Positions 34,250-43,800 of a DNA stretch of 64,000 nt are shown in pieces. The DNA is from Pandoraea vervacti. Its GTDB lineage: Bacteria > Pseudomonadota > Gammaproteobacteria > Burkholderiales > Burkholderiaceae. Each line of letters opens with the position of its first letter. Position 1 is the stretch's first letter. The position numbers and the translations under genes were made by a program. Under the pieces are notes generated by a model that worked only from the letters and a program-made list of their open reading frames with translations, was not told the origin of the DNA and ran no database searches. Location of the stretch: NCBI RefSeq assembly GCF_000934605.2, contig NZ_CP010897.2, positions 1,178,001-1,242,000 on the forward strand, in the 5' to 3' direction.

Positions 34250-35059
34250 TTACGCCTCGATCCGTTCGACGCTCACACTCGCCACTCCCGACACGGTTCC
34301 CGTGACGCGCAAGGCGGGATCGAGCCAGTCCGTCATCGCCCACATATCGTGTGCCACCCGGCGTTGCCATGCGCGCAAGGGCGCTTCGCTCATCGGCAGA
34401 CGCGACAGGTCGATGCCGGTCATGTCTTCCAGCGTCAACCCACCGAGTTTGATCAGACTCTCCTTGCGCGTCCACAGACGCAGCCAGGCCAGTGCACGGG
34501 GCGACGGCGCGTGATGGGTATGCGCCACGCTGGCGAACGCGCCCAGACGCATCCGCTCACGCTCGTTGAGTCCGGGCAGGTCGGCGTCGCCCGCGAGCGC
34601 CGCATCCCAGTGTTCGACGTCGATACCGACTGGCGATATGGCGCAGGTGGCCGCGACGACGCCGCGAGTGTGGCTGAGGCTGACATGCAGTCCGGGGTGG
34701 GCGGGCAGGCGGGGGCGGCCGTGGGCGCCCCCGCACCGTTCACAGCGTTGCACCAGCACGTAGGTCCGTGCAGAGGCGCCAGGCGTATCGGCGCTGCCGG
34801 TCACCCGAGCAGCGGCAACGCGCGCCAGGATATGCGCCGCAACATAATCCTCCCGGTCGGACGGTCGGCAAAAGGCGTCGGCATGCTGCCGTTCTTCGGG
34901 GCTGAGATGCGTCGCCCATTCCCGAAAGCGCGTGAGCACACTGCCGGACGCGCCGTAAAGCGCCACGCCGAGCGATAGCCCCATCCCCATCCCCATCCCA
35001 ATACCCGGTCTCGTATCCAGTGCGCCATCGGCGCGAACGGCCGTGCGGTTGTTCGTCAT
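34250..35059 (-). CDS. Sfp-type 4'-phosphopantetheinyl transferase
   Basis: The protein has 269 residues. The Sfp signatures are present: GIDVEHWD (Mg binding) and WTRKESLIK (W-x2-KE-x3-K), along with the CoA-contact segment HVSLSHTRG and a CERCGGAHGRP motif. It transfers phosphopantetheine to carrier proteins; the only carrier seen nearby is the T domain of the NRPS at 40814. The start was set at ATG 35059 because a sigma-54 promoter at 35107-35122 lies between it and the GTG at 35128. An identical upstream dyad before the NRPS operon suggests co-expression. Its 3' end converges on ahpF. Confidence 0.88.
   Translation of the reverse strand: MTNNRTAVRADGALDTRPGIGMGMGMGLSLGVALYGASGSVLTRFREWATHLSPEERQHADAFCRPSDREDYVAAHILARVAAARVTGSADTPGASARTYVLVQRCERCGGAHGRPRLPAHPGLHVSLSHTRGVVAATCAISPVGIDVEHWDAALAGDADLPGLNERERMRLGAFASVAHTHHAPSPRALAWLRLWTRKESLIKLGGLTLEDMTGIDLSRLPMSEAPLRAWQRRVAHDMWAMTDWLDPALRVTGTVSGVASVSVERIEA
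34979..34996. repeat. Three tandem CCCCAT units inside the phosphopantetheinyl transferase gene
   Basis: Three perfect 6-bp units encode Gly-Met pairs near the N-terminus (GIGMGMGMGL). Gain or loss of a unit would keep the frame, so it would change length rather than switch the gene off. Confidence 0.7.
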
Positions 35060-35106
35060 TGTGGGTCGTGCGCCTTGCGATCGGCGAGAACAAATGACGG
35101 ACTCCA

Positions 35107-35122
35107 AGCAATTTGGGTGCCA
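35107..35122 (-). promoter_or_regulatory. Sigma-54 promoter of the phosphopantetheinyl transferase gene
   Basis: On the minus strand the sequence reads TGGCACCCAAATTGCT, against the consensus TGGCACGN4TTGCW. The -24 GG and -12 GC are exactly 10 nt apart. The predicted start of transcription is near 35096, which leaves a 37-nt leader to ATG 35059. The enhancer-like dyad at 35185-35211 is centred about 102 bp upstream. Confidence 0.8.
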
Positions 35123-35184
35123 TGGCACGAATGTGTGCGGCGCGGGTAAGGCCGGTTGAGTTCATCGCTTTGCAATCCGAACGA

Positions 35185-35211
35185 ACACCTGTCGCACACT
35201 GCGACAGGTGT
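35185..35211. promoter_or_regulatory. Enhancer-like dyad (UAS) shared with the NRPS operon
   Basis: ACACCTGT-N11-ACAGGTGT; in this copy the pairing extends to 11-bp arms (ACACCTGTCGC and GCGACAGGTGT) with a 5-bp spacer. The same 8+11+8 layout occurs at 46544-46570 and nowhere else that I found. It lies between divergent sigma-54-type promoters for the phosphopantetheinyl transferase and the aldo-keto reductase. The probable binder is the sigma-54 activator at 36553. Confidence 0.8.
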
Positions 35212-35401
35212 CGCATGAATGCACAGATGATTCACCGCAAAGCATGCGTCGATGCCCAGGCGCTCACATGATTTTCACGGCAGGCAACGCCACGGAGGCA
35301 TCGGTTCGCGCGCGCATATCGTGAAGACATGCGGGTTGAAAGGCCGTCGCGTCGGTCGGCAAATGAGGTCGAAGGAATCGTCGGGACGTTACGCAAAAAA
35401 A

Positions 35402-35417
35402 TGGATCGAAACTTGCA
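35402..35417 (+). promoter_or_regulatory. Probable sigma-54 promoter of the aldo-keto reductase gene
   Basis: TGGATCGAAACTTGCA matches TGGCACGN4TTGCA at 14 of 16 positions counting N as free, with correct GG-N10-GC spacing. The predicted transcript start is near 35428, giving a 68-nt leader. The UAS is centred about 230 bp upstream, within the working range of sigma-54 enhancers. Confidence 0.6.
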
Positions 35418-35495
35418 TGGAGACGATGGCGTACCGATGTCGTGCGCTTTTGCCTGATGGCACCGGTTCTTCAACCACAACACAGGAGTCTTGCG

Positions 35496-36494
35496 ATGCT
35501 GCCAACCCGCCGACTAGGCAATCAAGGACTGGAAGTCCCCGCTATTGGTCTCGGTTGCATGGGCATGAGCTACGCCTATGGTCCTTCCGACGATGCCGAG
35601 TCGGTTCGCGTGTTGGAACGGGCGCTCGCCCTCGGATGCAATTTCTTCGATACGGCGGAAGTGTACGGACCGTTCGAAAACGAACGCCTGCTCGGGCGCG
35701 TCCTCAAAGGCCGTCGCGACAAGGCTATCGTCGCCACCAAGTTCGGCTTCCGCTTCGAGCATGGCGCCGTGACCGGGGCCGATAGCCGTCCCGAGCACAT
35801 CAGGCAAGTCGTCGACGCCAGCCTGACTCGACTCGGTACGGACTACATCGACCTGCTGTATCAACACCGTGTCGATCCCAATGTGCCCATCGAAGACGTG
35901 GCGGGCGCCGTGGGTGATCTGGTCAAGGCAGGCAAGGTGCGCTACTTCGGTCTGTCGGAAGCAGGAGAGCGAACCATTCGGCGCGCGCACGCGGTGCATC
36001 CGGTGAGCGCCTTGCAAAGCGAGTATTCGCTCTGGCACCGGGACATCGAAGCGTCGATTCTGCCGTGCCTGCGCGAGCTGGGGATTGGCTTCGTGCCGTT
36101 CGCTCCGCTTGGCCGGGGGTTTCTGACGGGAACCGCACGTCGGGCAGAAGAGTTTCCGGAGGGCGATTCGCGCCGCACGTCCGACCCGCGCTTGCAGGGA
36201 GAGAACTTCGACGCGAATGTGAGGCTGGCGAAAACGCTCGCGGGGTATGCCGCACAAATCGGCGTGACCCCGGCCCAACTGGCGCTCGCATGGCTGCTCT
36301 CACGCGGGAACGACATCGTGCCGATTCCGGGCACCCGCCGTGTGAGCCGTCTGGAAGAGAACCTCAGTGCAGCGAGCCTGCACATCGATGCCGCGATGGC
36401 AAATGCGCTCGATACGCACTTCTTTGCCGGCACGACGACGGGACCGCGCTACAAGGCGACGGCCATGATGGCGCTGCTCGCCGACCCGGCATAA
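35496..36494 (+). CDS. Aldo-keto reductase
   Basis: The protein has 332 residues, of the AKR11/12/13-like branch close to Tas/YajO-type proteins. The catalytic tetrad is Asp52, Tyr57 (FDTAEVYG), Lys82 (ATKFGF) and His124 (YQHRVD); NADPH-binding PIPGTRRVSRLEENL is near the C-terminus. The ATG at 35496 has AGGAG 7 nt upstream. It is divergent from the phosphopantetheinyl transferase and has its own sigma-54-like promoter, so it may reduce the aldehyde released by the NRPS reductase domain, or act in a related detoxification. That role is inference; the fold and activity class are clear. Confidence 0.88.
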   Translation: MLPTRRLGNQGLEVPAIGLGCMGMSYAYGPSDDAESVRVLERALALGCNFFDTAEVYGPFENERLLGRVLKGRRDKAIVATKFGFRFEHGAVTGADSRPEHIRQVVDASLTRLGTDYIDLLYQHRVDPNVPIEDVAGAVGDLVKAGKVRYFGLSEAGERTIRRAHAVHPVSALQSEYSLWHRDIEASILPCLRELGIGFVPFAPLGRGFLTGTARRAEEFPEGDSRRTSDPRLQGENFDANVRLAKTLAGYAAQIGVTPAQLALAWLLSRGNDIVPIPGTRRVSRLEENLSAASLHIDAAMANALDTHFFAGTTTGPRYKATAMMALLADPA

Positions 36495-36520
36495 GGAAGG
36501 TCGTGGCAACAGCAAGGCTA

Positions 36521-36543
36521 CGGGCGGCGCAGGGTGCCGCCCG
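36521..36543. terminator. Hairpin between convergent aldo-keto reductase and activator genes
   Basis: CGGGCGGC (36521-36528) and GCCGCCCG (36536-36543) form a perfect 8-bp stem with a 7-nt loop; CGGTTTC follows. It lies in the 58-bp gap between the two stop codons. Confidence 0.55.
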
Positions 36544-36552
36544 CGGTTTCGT

Positions 36553-37683
36553 TCAGCGATCCGGGCCGAGCAACACGTCGCTGCCCATATCGCGGACATG
36601 AGGGATATGCAGTTCGCGCAGCTTGCGATAGAGCGATGTGCGGCAGATGCCGAGTTCGCGCGATGCGGCGGAGATGTTCCAGCGGCGGGACGACAGCACG
36701 CGGATGATGATCTCACGCTCGCCGTTGGCGATGGCCGACAGCGAGGCGATGGGGGCCACCTGGATACTGCCGGAAGTGCTTGACGGTCCGGTGGCGGGGA
36801 TGGCGGCAGGGGGGGGAGGTGTCGCCGACGTCGCACCGGAAGCTGCGAGCGTCGCGCTTTGCACGAGATTGGCGGGCAGATCGGAAATCCGGATCGTGTC
36901 GTCGCTCTTGACGGCGCACGCGTACTGCACGGCAGCGCGCATCTGACGCAAGTTGCCCGGCCAGGCGTAGGACAGCAACAATTCGCGGGTCTCGCTGTCG
37001 AGCGATTCGAAACTGGCGTTGCCATGCGACTCGGCGACGATCATCGAATCCAATAGCCAGGCACGGTCTTGTCGTAGTCGTAGTGGCGGTAGATGCACGA
37101 TGCCAACGGCGATCCGGTAGTAGAGGTCCTCCCGAAACCCACCTGACTGCACGCGCGATTCGAGATTCTGGTGCGTTGCACAAATGAGTTGCAGATCGAC
37201 GGGCACAGGCGTGGCGGCGCCGATGGGGGTGACTTCCCGCTCGGAGAGCACACGCAGCAGGCGCGTTTGCTGCGCAAACGGCATGTCGCCGATTTCGTCG
37301 AGAAAGAGCGTGCCGCCGTCGGCCTGCACGACCTTGCCTTTCATGCCGGTATTGAGCGCGCCGGAGAATGCGCCGCGCTGGTAGCCGAACAGTTCGCTTT
37401 CAATCAGATTTTCGGGGATCGAGCCGCAGTTGACCGACACCATGCTGGCGTGGCGTCGGGCGCTGTAGTCGTGCAATGCCCGCGAGAGGTATTCCTTGCC
37501 GGTGCCGGTTTCTCCAAGAATCAGAATGGGAAGCTGTCGATCGATGAGCAGGCGCGCGCGGGCGAGGGTCGCGAGCATGGAAGGGTCGTTGCCGCAGAGC
37601 CGGTCAAGCGATGGTCTGAAGGAAGACTGAAAGTTTGCGTTTGAACGGTCCAGCGGATCGTGGGCGTGCATAGCGTCTCTCAT
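36553..37683 (-). CDS. Sigma-54-dependent activator lacking a sensor domain
   Basis: The protein has 376 residues. The AAA+ domain starts after only about 28 residues, so there is no receiver, GAF or PAS domain. Walker A is GETGTGKE (57-64), Walker B TLFLDE (125-130), the sigma-54 contact loop reads GAFSGA (104-109) instead of GAFTGA, and the arginine-finger region is FREDLYYR (183-190). A Fis-type helix-turn-helix (ISAASRELGICRTSLYRKLRE) ends the protein, after a Ala/Pro/Thr-rich linker. An ATG at 37671 is an alternative start. It lies between the two gene groups that share the ACACCTGT-N11-ACAGGTGT enhancer and is the obvious candidate to bind it. Control may be by its own level or by a partner protein, as for PspF. 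Confidence 0.88.
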   Translation of the reverse strand: MRDAMHAHDPLDRSNANFQSSFRPSLDRLCGNDPSMLATLARARLLIDRQLPILILGETGTGKEYLSRALHDYSARRHASMVSVNCGSIPENLIESELFGYQRGAFSGALNTGMKGKVVQADGGTLFLDEIGDMPFAQQTRLLRVLSEREVTPIGAATPVPVDLQLICATHQNLESRVQSGGFREDLYYRIAVGIVHLPPLRLRQDRAWLLDSMIVAESHGNASFESLDSETRELLLSYAWPGNLRQMRAAVQYACAVKSDDTIRISDLPANLVQSATLAASGATSATPPPPAAIPATGPSSTSGSIQVAPIASLSAIANGEREIIIRVLSSRRWNISAASRELGICRTSLYRKLRELHIPHVRDMGSDVLLGPDR

Positions 37684-37878
37684 TGACTTTATTGGAATTG
37701 GCGAGCGCCGCGTTTGGCGGCGCAGGTTCGCATCATGGCGAATGCCTTGGGGGGTGCTCCATAAAGCAAAACCAAGGATAGTTCGATTCGCGAGAGGTCT
37801 CCAATACCATATGATGCGATGACTGATACCGGTTCGCTATGAATAGAAACCGATGTTCTTTCAAGGGGAAATCACTCC

Positions 37879-38793
37879 ATGGAACTGAGGCAACTCCGCT
37901 ATTTCGTAGTACTGGCTGAAACGCTCCACTTCGGGCGCGCGGCAAATCTGCTGCATATCTCGCAACCGCCGTTATCGCGTCAGATCGCGATGCTCGAGGA
38001 GGAGTTGGGTGTCGTGCTGTTTCAACGAACGCAGCGCAGCGTGGCGCTCACGGCGGCCGGGCAGCGTTTCTATCGCGACGCGCGCTCCGTGCTCGCGACA
38101 CTCGACCAGGCGCGCTCGCATGCGCGTGCCGCGGAGGTCGGCGATTCGGGCATGCTGTGCGCCGGTTTCATGTTCGCTGTCGCGTGCAGCGTGCTGCCGG
38201 TGCTCACGCGCGCCTTTGCGGCGGCGTTTCCTCGCATCGAAGTCAAGCTCAGGGAGAAGATCCCGACCGAGTTGGCCGACGAACTGCGCTGCGGAAAGGT
38301 GGACGTCGGCATCATGTATTCGTCCGATGCGTCCGACGAGCTATGCACCGAGACCATTTTCCGGGAGCCGCTGGTGGCGGCGCTGCCCGCCGCTCACCGG
38401 CTCGCCTCGCGTACGGCCATCTCCATTGGCGAGTTACGCGACGACGCGTTCATCATCTCGCCGCGCGAGGCGTCCCCTTTCATCTACAACACGATTACGG
38501 AGCACTGCCGGCAGGCGGGCTTTGCGCCGCGCGTGCGGCTGGAGACAAACTTCCAGCAGACGATCGTGAACCTCGTGGGCCAGCGGCTTGGCGTGGCGTT
38601 GGTGCACAGTTCGATGCGCAGTACCCGGGCAGAGAACGTGCAGTTCGTGCCGCTGCTGCACGCGCCGCACATCGATGTCGCGCTCGTATGGAATGCAAAG
38701 AGCAGCAACCCGTGTGTGCCGCGCTTCGTGCAGACGGCACAGAACCTCGGACTGTTCGAGCCGTCCGACGCAGCGCTTCAGGCCTGTGCGTGA
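37879..38793 (+). CDS. LysR-family regulator
   Basis: The protein has 304 residues. The N-terminal LysR helix-turn-helix (LRQLRYFVVLAETLHFGRAA, then SQPPLSRQIAMLEEELG) and a type-2 periplasmic-binding-like effector domain are present. It belongs to the CatM/BenM/CbnR-like group by its start. It is divergent from the sigma-54 activator across 195 bp that contain a GCGCCGC/GCGGCGC stem (37705-37723) and no UAS. The target is unknown; the signal operon or the activator itself are possible. Confidence 0.85.
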   Translation: MELRQLRYFVVLAETLHFGRAANLLHISQPPLSRQIAMLEEELGVVLFQRTQRSVALTAAGQRFYRDARSVLATLDQARSHARAAEVGDSGMLCAGFMFAVACSVLPVLTRAFAAAFPRIEVKLREKIPTELADELRCGKVDVGIMYSSDASDELCTETIFREPLVAALPAAHRLASRTAISIGELRDDAFIISPREASPFIYNTITEHCRQAGFAPRVRLETNFQQTIVNLVGQRLGVALVHSSMRSTRAENVQFVPLLHAPHIDVALVWNAKSSNPCVPRFVQTAQNLGLFEPSDAALQACA

Positions 38794-38865
38794 GGTATGG
38801 AGGCGATCTCGTGGTCACCGCGCCGCCCCTGCCTCGGTGGCGGCGCGTGCGCGGCGGACCGACGA

Positions 38866-40092
38866 CTAAGAGACGATAGCGCAGGCTTCGGCTTGGGTGA
38901 GCCGCGCCTTGATGGCCTGCGCCAGACGCGAGATACCCGTTTCGATTTGCGAGGGCGTTGCGGTGGTAAACGTCAGCCGCATCGTGTTCGAGCGTGGCGC
39001 CACGGCGTGGAACGACGCGCCCGGAATGAACGCCACGCCGCGCGCCAGCGCGTCTTCGAAAAGACTCGCGCTGTCGATGCCCGCCGGCAACGTCACCCAG
39101 AGGAACATGCCGCCGCTCGGGCGCGTCCATGACACGCCTTCGGGCATATGTTCGGCGAGGCACCCGAGCATGAGCGCACACTGCGCGCGGTAACGCAGGC
39201 GGATCGCTTCGAGGTGCGCGTCGTATTCGCCATCGATCAACAGGGCGTGTGCGAGCCGTTGGGTAATGCCGGTCGTGTGCAGATCGCTCGCCTGCTTCGC
39301 TTGCAGCAGCTTGGTCAGAAGTTCGTCCGGTGCGACGACGTAGCCCACGCGCAGACCGGGCGCGATCACCTTCGAGAACGAGCCGAGATGCACGACATTG
39401 TCCGGGGCCATCGAGAGCAGTGACGGCGGCGTGGCGCCGCTGTACACGAGCTCGCCATACGGGTCGTCTTCGACGAGCAGCAAACCGTTGCGAGCCGCCT
39501 TCGAGACCAGCGCGATGCGGCGCTCGAGGGCGAGCGTGCGTCCCGTGGGATTTTGAAAGTTCGGCTGGGTGTAGAGCAGCCGTGCGCAGCGCATTGATGC
39601 ATCGGACATGCGCTCGGGCACGAGGCCTGCGGCGTCCGCCGGGACTTCTTCAAAAGTGGGTTCGTATTGTGCCAAAGCCTGCACGGCGCCCAGATAAGTC
39701 GGCGTCTCGATCAAGACCCGCGAGCCCGGGTCGACGAGTACGCGCGCGACCAGATCCAGCGCCTGCTGGGACCCGGTCGTGACCAGCAACTGCGAAGAGT
39801 GCACCGCCGCTCCCTGACGTGTCAGGCGTGCCGCAATCGCTTCGCGCAGTGGCAGATACCCTTCCGAGGGGCCGTATTGCAGCGCCGAGACGGCGTCGCG
39901 CCGCAAAATGCGATCCATTGCCGCGTGCAGCCGCTCGACAGGCAGCGCGTAGGGCGACGGAAGCCCGCCTGCGAATGAGATGATGTCAGGCCGCTCGGCG
40001 ACCTTGAGAAGTTCACGCAGCGCCGACGGCTGCATGCGTTGCGCGCGTGCCGCGAGTTGCCAGCGACCGGCGGGCGGGAGATGTCTGTCCAT
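38866..40092 (-). CDS. PLP-dependent class I/II aminotransferase
   Basis: The protein has 408 residues, of the LysN/MocR-C-terminal-like group (2-aminoadipate/valine-type). The PLP lysine lies in LGSFSKVIAPGLRVGY, substrate- and cofactor-binding blocks are YTQPNFQNPTG and EDDPYGELV, and the N-terminal IISFAGGLPSP is typical. It is on the same strand as the signal operon, 126 nt beyond the SRPBCC gene, behind a large RNA stem. In the related ham (fragin) pathway an amine arises from the NRPS aldehyde, a step suited to an aminotransferase; a role here in converting the released aldehyde or supplying the amino acid is inference. It could also be a general amino-acid transaminase with its own promoter. 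Confidence 0.85.
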   Translation of the reverse strand: MDRHLPPAGRWQLAARAQRMQPSALRELLKVAERPDIISFAGGLPSPYALPVERLHAAMDRILRRDAVSALQYGPSEGYLPLREAIAARLTRQGAAVHSSQLLVTTGSQQALDLVARVLVDPGSRVLIETPTYLGAVQALAQYEPTFEEVPADAAGLVPERMSDASMRCARLLYTQPNFQNPTGRTLALERRIALVSKAARNGLLLVEDDPYGELVYSGATPPSLLSMAPDNVVHLGSFSKVIAPGLRVGYVVAPDELLTKLLQAKQASDLHTTGITQRLAHALLIDGEYDAHLEAIRLRYRAQCALMLGCLAEHMPEGVSWTRPSGGMFLWVTLPAGIDSASLFEDALARGVAFIPGASFHAVAPRSNTMRLTFTTATPSQIETGISRLAQAIKARLTQAEACAIVS

Positions 40093-40122
40093 GGAGCGGT
40101 CCGTGACGAAGCGAAGAAGAGA

Positions 40123-40188
40123 GCCCCCGCGTAGCGATTTTCTGCAACCGGCTGCAACACGCCTGGGTGTGCAACGGTACGCGGGGGC
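40123..40188 (-). ncRNA. Long structured leader or terminator before the aminotransferase
   Basis: On the transcribed (minus) strand, GCCCCCGCGTA pairs with TACGCGGGGGC over 11 bp (40178-40188 with 40123-40133), enclosing 44 nt with further pairing (GCACAC with GTGTTGC; CCG with CGG). TCTCTTCTTC follows the 3' arm. It begins 30 nt after the SRPBCC stop. It may be a terminator with a poor T-tract or a cis-acting RNA; no known riboswitch class was recognised. Confidence 0.5.
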
Positions 40189-40218
40189 GAGAGGTCATCG
40201 ATGACGCAGACGCTGTGC

Positions 40219-40713
40219 TCAGGCGCCGTTGAACATCTTGCGCAGATTGTCCATCGCCATTTTCAGAAAACCGACGGCGAACGCGTCGAACGCCGGCTGG
40301 TCCTTCGGATTGCCCGAGCGCGCTTCGCCCACGATGCGATAAGTGGCGGTACACGCCTTGTCCCCGCGCGGCACGACCTCCATCGACGCCCACATGTTGC
40401 CGATGTCGAACGTGGTGTAGATCAGCGTCCAGCTCATCGTCATTGCGTCGTCGTCGCGCGTATTGAGTTGCTCGACGACGAGATCGCCGCCGGTGAAGTG
40501 CTTGTGGCGCAGCGAGCGCGGGCCGGTCGCGGTGCCGGTCATCTGGATGTACTCGAGCCCGGTGACGAAACGGTTGTAGCCGTCGAAGCGCCCGACGATG
40601 TTCCAGACGTCGCGCGCCGAGGCGTTGAGCTCGGCGACCCCGGCGTGAACGGTCGTATTCAGGTTGTGGATCAACGTATCGGGTTGCAGTTCGGTGCGGA
40701 CTTTTTGCAGCAT
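40219..40713 (-). CDS. mgoD: SRPBCC / polyketide-cyclase-like protein (MgoD/PvfD-like)
   Basis: The protein has 164 residues. START-like fold elements are visible (AGVAELNASARDVWNIVGRF, then WTLIYTTFDIGNMWASMEVV), and the C-terminal helix is VGFLKMAMDNLRKMF. I set the start at ATG 40713, which has GAGGAG 7 nt upstream; ATG 40737 adds 8 residues. It follows the NRPS by 100 nt. mgo and pvf operons end with a gene of this family after the NRPS, and here it has the same place. Its step is unknown; it may shape or release the product. Confidence 0.8.
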   Translation of the reverse strand: MLQKVRTELQPDTLIHNLNTTVHAGVAELNASARDVWNIVGRFDGYNRFVTGLEYIQMTGTATGPRSLRHKHFTGGDLVVEQLNTRDDDAMTMSWTLIYTTFDIGNMWASMEVVPRGDKACTATYRIVGEARSGNPKDQPAFDAFAVGFLKMAMDNLRKMFNGA

Positions 40714-40813
40714 GATGAACTCCTCGATGGACAACATTGGAAAAATGACTGCGCAACTACAGGGTCGTGCAAATGCATGATTCGGGGCCGGAGATTCGGG
40801 ATTCGCTCGGCGC

Positions 40814-43800
40814 TCAGGCCACCGAAGCCGCTTCTATCGCCGCATCCATCGCCGCTTCCGTCTCGCGCTCGTTGCACGGGGTACCGCCACCCGTTGGCGC
40901 GGGCAGGAATCCGCTATCGATGAGATAGCGGAAGTGCTGGGCGAGCAGTTCGGCATCCTTGCGCGGATAGGGCAGGTCGAGACGCGCCAGCGCATGGGCG
41001 GTCTGCCGATGCGCGATGCGCGCCATGTCGCCGATGTCTTCCTGGCTGTCGTCCAGATAAAACGCGACCACGTCGAACAGCGCGTTGCTCTCGTCGATCG
41101 ACGTGAGCCGGTTGCGCCAGTCGGCGGGCTCTTCGAGCGCGAGCGAGTAGCCGCACTGCGCGAGCGCGCCGAGGTAGTCTTCCCACGTCAGCGGCTGCGG
41201 ATTCTGGAGATGGAAAATGCGCAAGTCACGCTGCGGGTCGGTCGTGCAGCGCACGATGGCACGTGCCAGGAAGTCGACCGGCGTGAAATCGAAGTCCGTG
41301 TCGCCGGCGGGCGCCGCACCCAGTTGCAGCGATCCCTTGACCAGGAGCAGGATCCGGTTTCGCGTCGGTTGGCACAGACCGGTCGCCGCGACACCCGTGA
41401 TGTTGCCGGGTCGCAGGATCGTCGCGTCGATGCCTCGTTCCGCGGCTTCCCACACGAGATGTTCGGCGACCCACTTCGTCACGTTGTAGCCGTTGTTCAC
41501 GAAGGCGGGCGCATGGCGGGCGGGACCTTGCTCCAGCACGTGTCCGTCGGCATCGACGGCACTCGCCGCAGATAGCGTCGAGACGAAGTGCATCGACTTG
41601 TTACGGAACTCGCACGCCAGACGCAGCAGTTCCAGCGTCGCGCCGACATTGGCGTCATAGAGGTACGGATAGTCGTAGACGTGGTTGACATGCGCGCCGT
41701 TGTGGTAGATCGCGTCGATGTCGCGAGCGAGGGCGCGCCATGTTTGCGGCGACAACCCGAGCCGCGGCTGCGCCAGATCGCCAAGCACGACTTTCAGGCG
41801 GGGATGACCGGCAAGCGCTGCCAGCCCGTTGGCCTGAAGCGCCTGCGCGAGACGCGCTTCGCCCTCTTTTTGCGTGGCCGCACGGACCAGACAATGCACG
41901 GTGGCCGACGTCTGCGCAATCAGCTCGGCGGCGATGAATGTGCCAAGAAAGCCGTTCGCCCCGGTGAGAAGCACTGCGCGCGCACCGTTTGCCGCCGGAC
42001 GCAGGCCGTCGACCGGGCGCACGTCCTCGGGCAGCACCATGTCGTCGAAGACGCGCTGCGGGATTCGCTCGCCTTTGTTCACATCGTCGTTCGCCAGCAG
42101 CGAAGCCAGCGCGGCGATGGTTGGCCGCTCCATGAAGCGCGCAAGCGGCGCGTTGCCGCCGAACTCTTTCTTGACGGCAAGCATCAGTCGCGAGACGAGC
42201 AACGAATGGCCGCCGAGATTGAAGAACGAGTCGTCCTTGCCGATCTCGAACGGTTCGAGGTCCAGCAACCGTGCCCACAGCGCCCGCAGGTTCGTCTCCG
42301 TCTCGGTCAGCGGTTCGAACGCCCTGGCTTCGTCAGGCGAGGCACGCTGGACCGAAAGGCGCGAAAGGGCGCCCCGGTCGATCTTGCCGTTGTTGGTGGC
42401 AGGAAGGGCGTCGAGCACCACGATCTCGTACGGGACCATGTAGTCGGGCAAGCGCGCCACGAGCAGATCGCGCAGTGCATCGCCGGTCGCACCGTTCGTC
42501 AATGGCCGGGCAACGAAACCGCGAATGCGCTTGCGCTCATCCACCACGCAGGCGCACTGACCGAAGAACCCGGTGGCCAGCGCGGTGGACTCGATCTCGC
42601 CAAGTTCGACGCGGAACCCGCGAATCTTGACCTGTGCATCGCGCCGCCCGACGAAGTGCAGCCAACCTTCGTCATCCCATTGCACGATGTCGCCCGTGCG
42701 ATAGAGTTTTTCGTCATGCGCGCGTGGCCATTCGCCCTGACGTTGCGCAAACGGATTCGGGACGAAACTGCGCTCGGTCAGATCCGGGCGGTGCAGGTAG
42801 CCATCCGCCACGCCGGCGCCCGCAACGCACAATTCGCCCGGTTCCCCCGTGAGCGCAGGTTGGCCGGTCTCCGTGAGGACGTAGCAGCGCACGTTCGCCA
42901 TCGGGCGGCCGATCAGCCGGTTGCTGTCGCCTGCCGTCAGACGCGCGATGCTCACGAGCACGGTGCATTCGGCTGGCCCGAAGATGTTGTGGAATGCCCG
43001 ACCCTGGCTCCAGCGCGCGATCGTCTCCGGAAAACACACGTCGCCGCCGGTCAGCAGATGTCGCAGTGCAGGCCATTGCGCGTCGGGCATCACGCCCAGC
43101 AGCGCGGGCGGGAGGAACGCGTGAGTGACGGCTTCGCGCTCGATCAGCGCGCTCAGGTCGTCAAGCGCATGGCGCTGCGCTTCGGTCGGGATCACCAGTG
43201 CTGCGCCGGCGAGAAACGTCGGGAAGATGTCGAGCAGCGAGACGTCGAACGCCACCGTACAAAACTGCAACGCGCGCGAGCTCGCGTCCATGCCGATGTA
43301 GTCACGATACCAATGGCAGAAGTGCACGATGTTGCGGTGCGTGAGCATGACGCCCTTGGGCGTCCCTGTGGAGCCCGAAGTGAAGATCGTGATGGCGCAG
43401 CGGCTCGCACGATCGGCAAAGCGCTCCACCGGCCACGCGCTCACACCGATGGCGATGTCCGCCACATCGAGCGAGCGCAGACGAATGATCCTGACATCGA
43501 GCCCGTCGAGCGCACTCGCGTCGAAATCGTCGTCGGTGATCAGGCAGGCCGCGTGACTCTGCTCCACGATCTGGCGCACGCGCTCCGGCGGGAACGACGG
43601 GTCGAGCGGTGCATACGCCGCCCCTGCGCCGATGGCCCCGAGAATGGCCGTGTACAGCAGACGCGACTTCGGCAGTCGCACCGCAACCACCTGGGGCGAT
43701 CCATCGTCGGTCAGCACGTTTGGCAGCAAGGCGGCCAGTTCGTCGGCGAGCTTCATCGAGGCCGCGACGAACGTTCGGTAATCGACATCGCCGTGCGCGT

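Noticed and set aside
35458..35473. TGGCACCGGTTCTTC as the sigma-54 promoter of the aldo-keto reductase gene
   Set aside because: The -24 half is good but the -12 half has TC instead of GC, and transcription would start at the ribosome site. The match at 35402-35417 is better placed.
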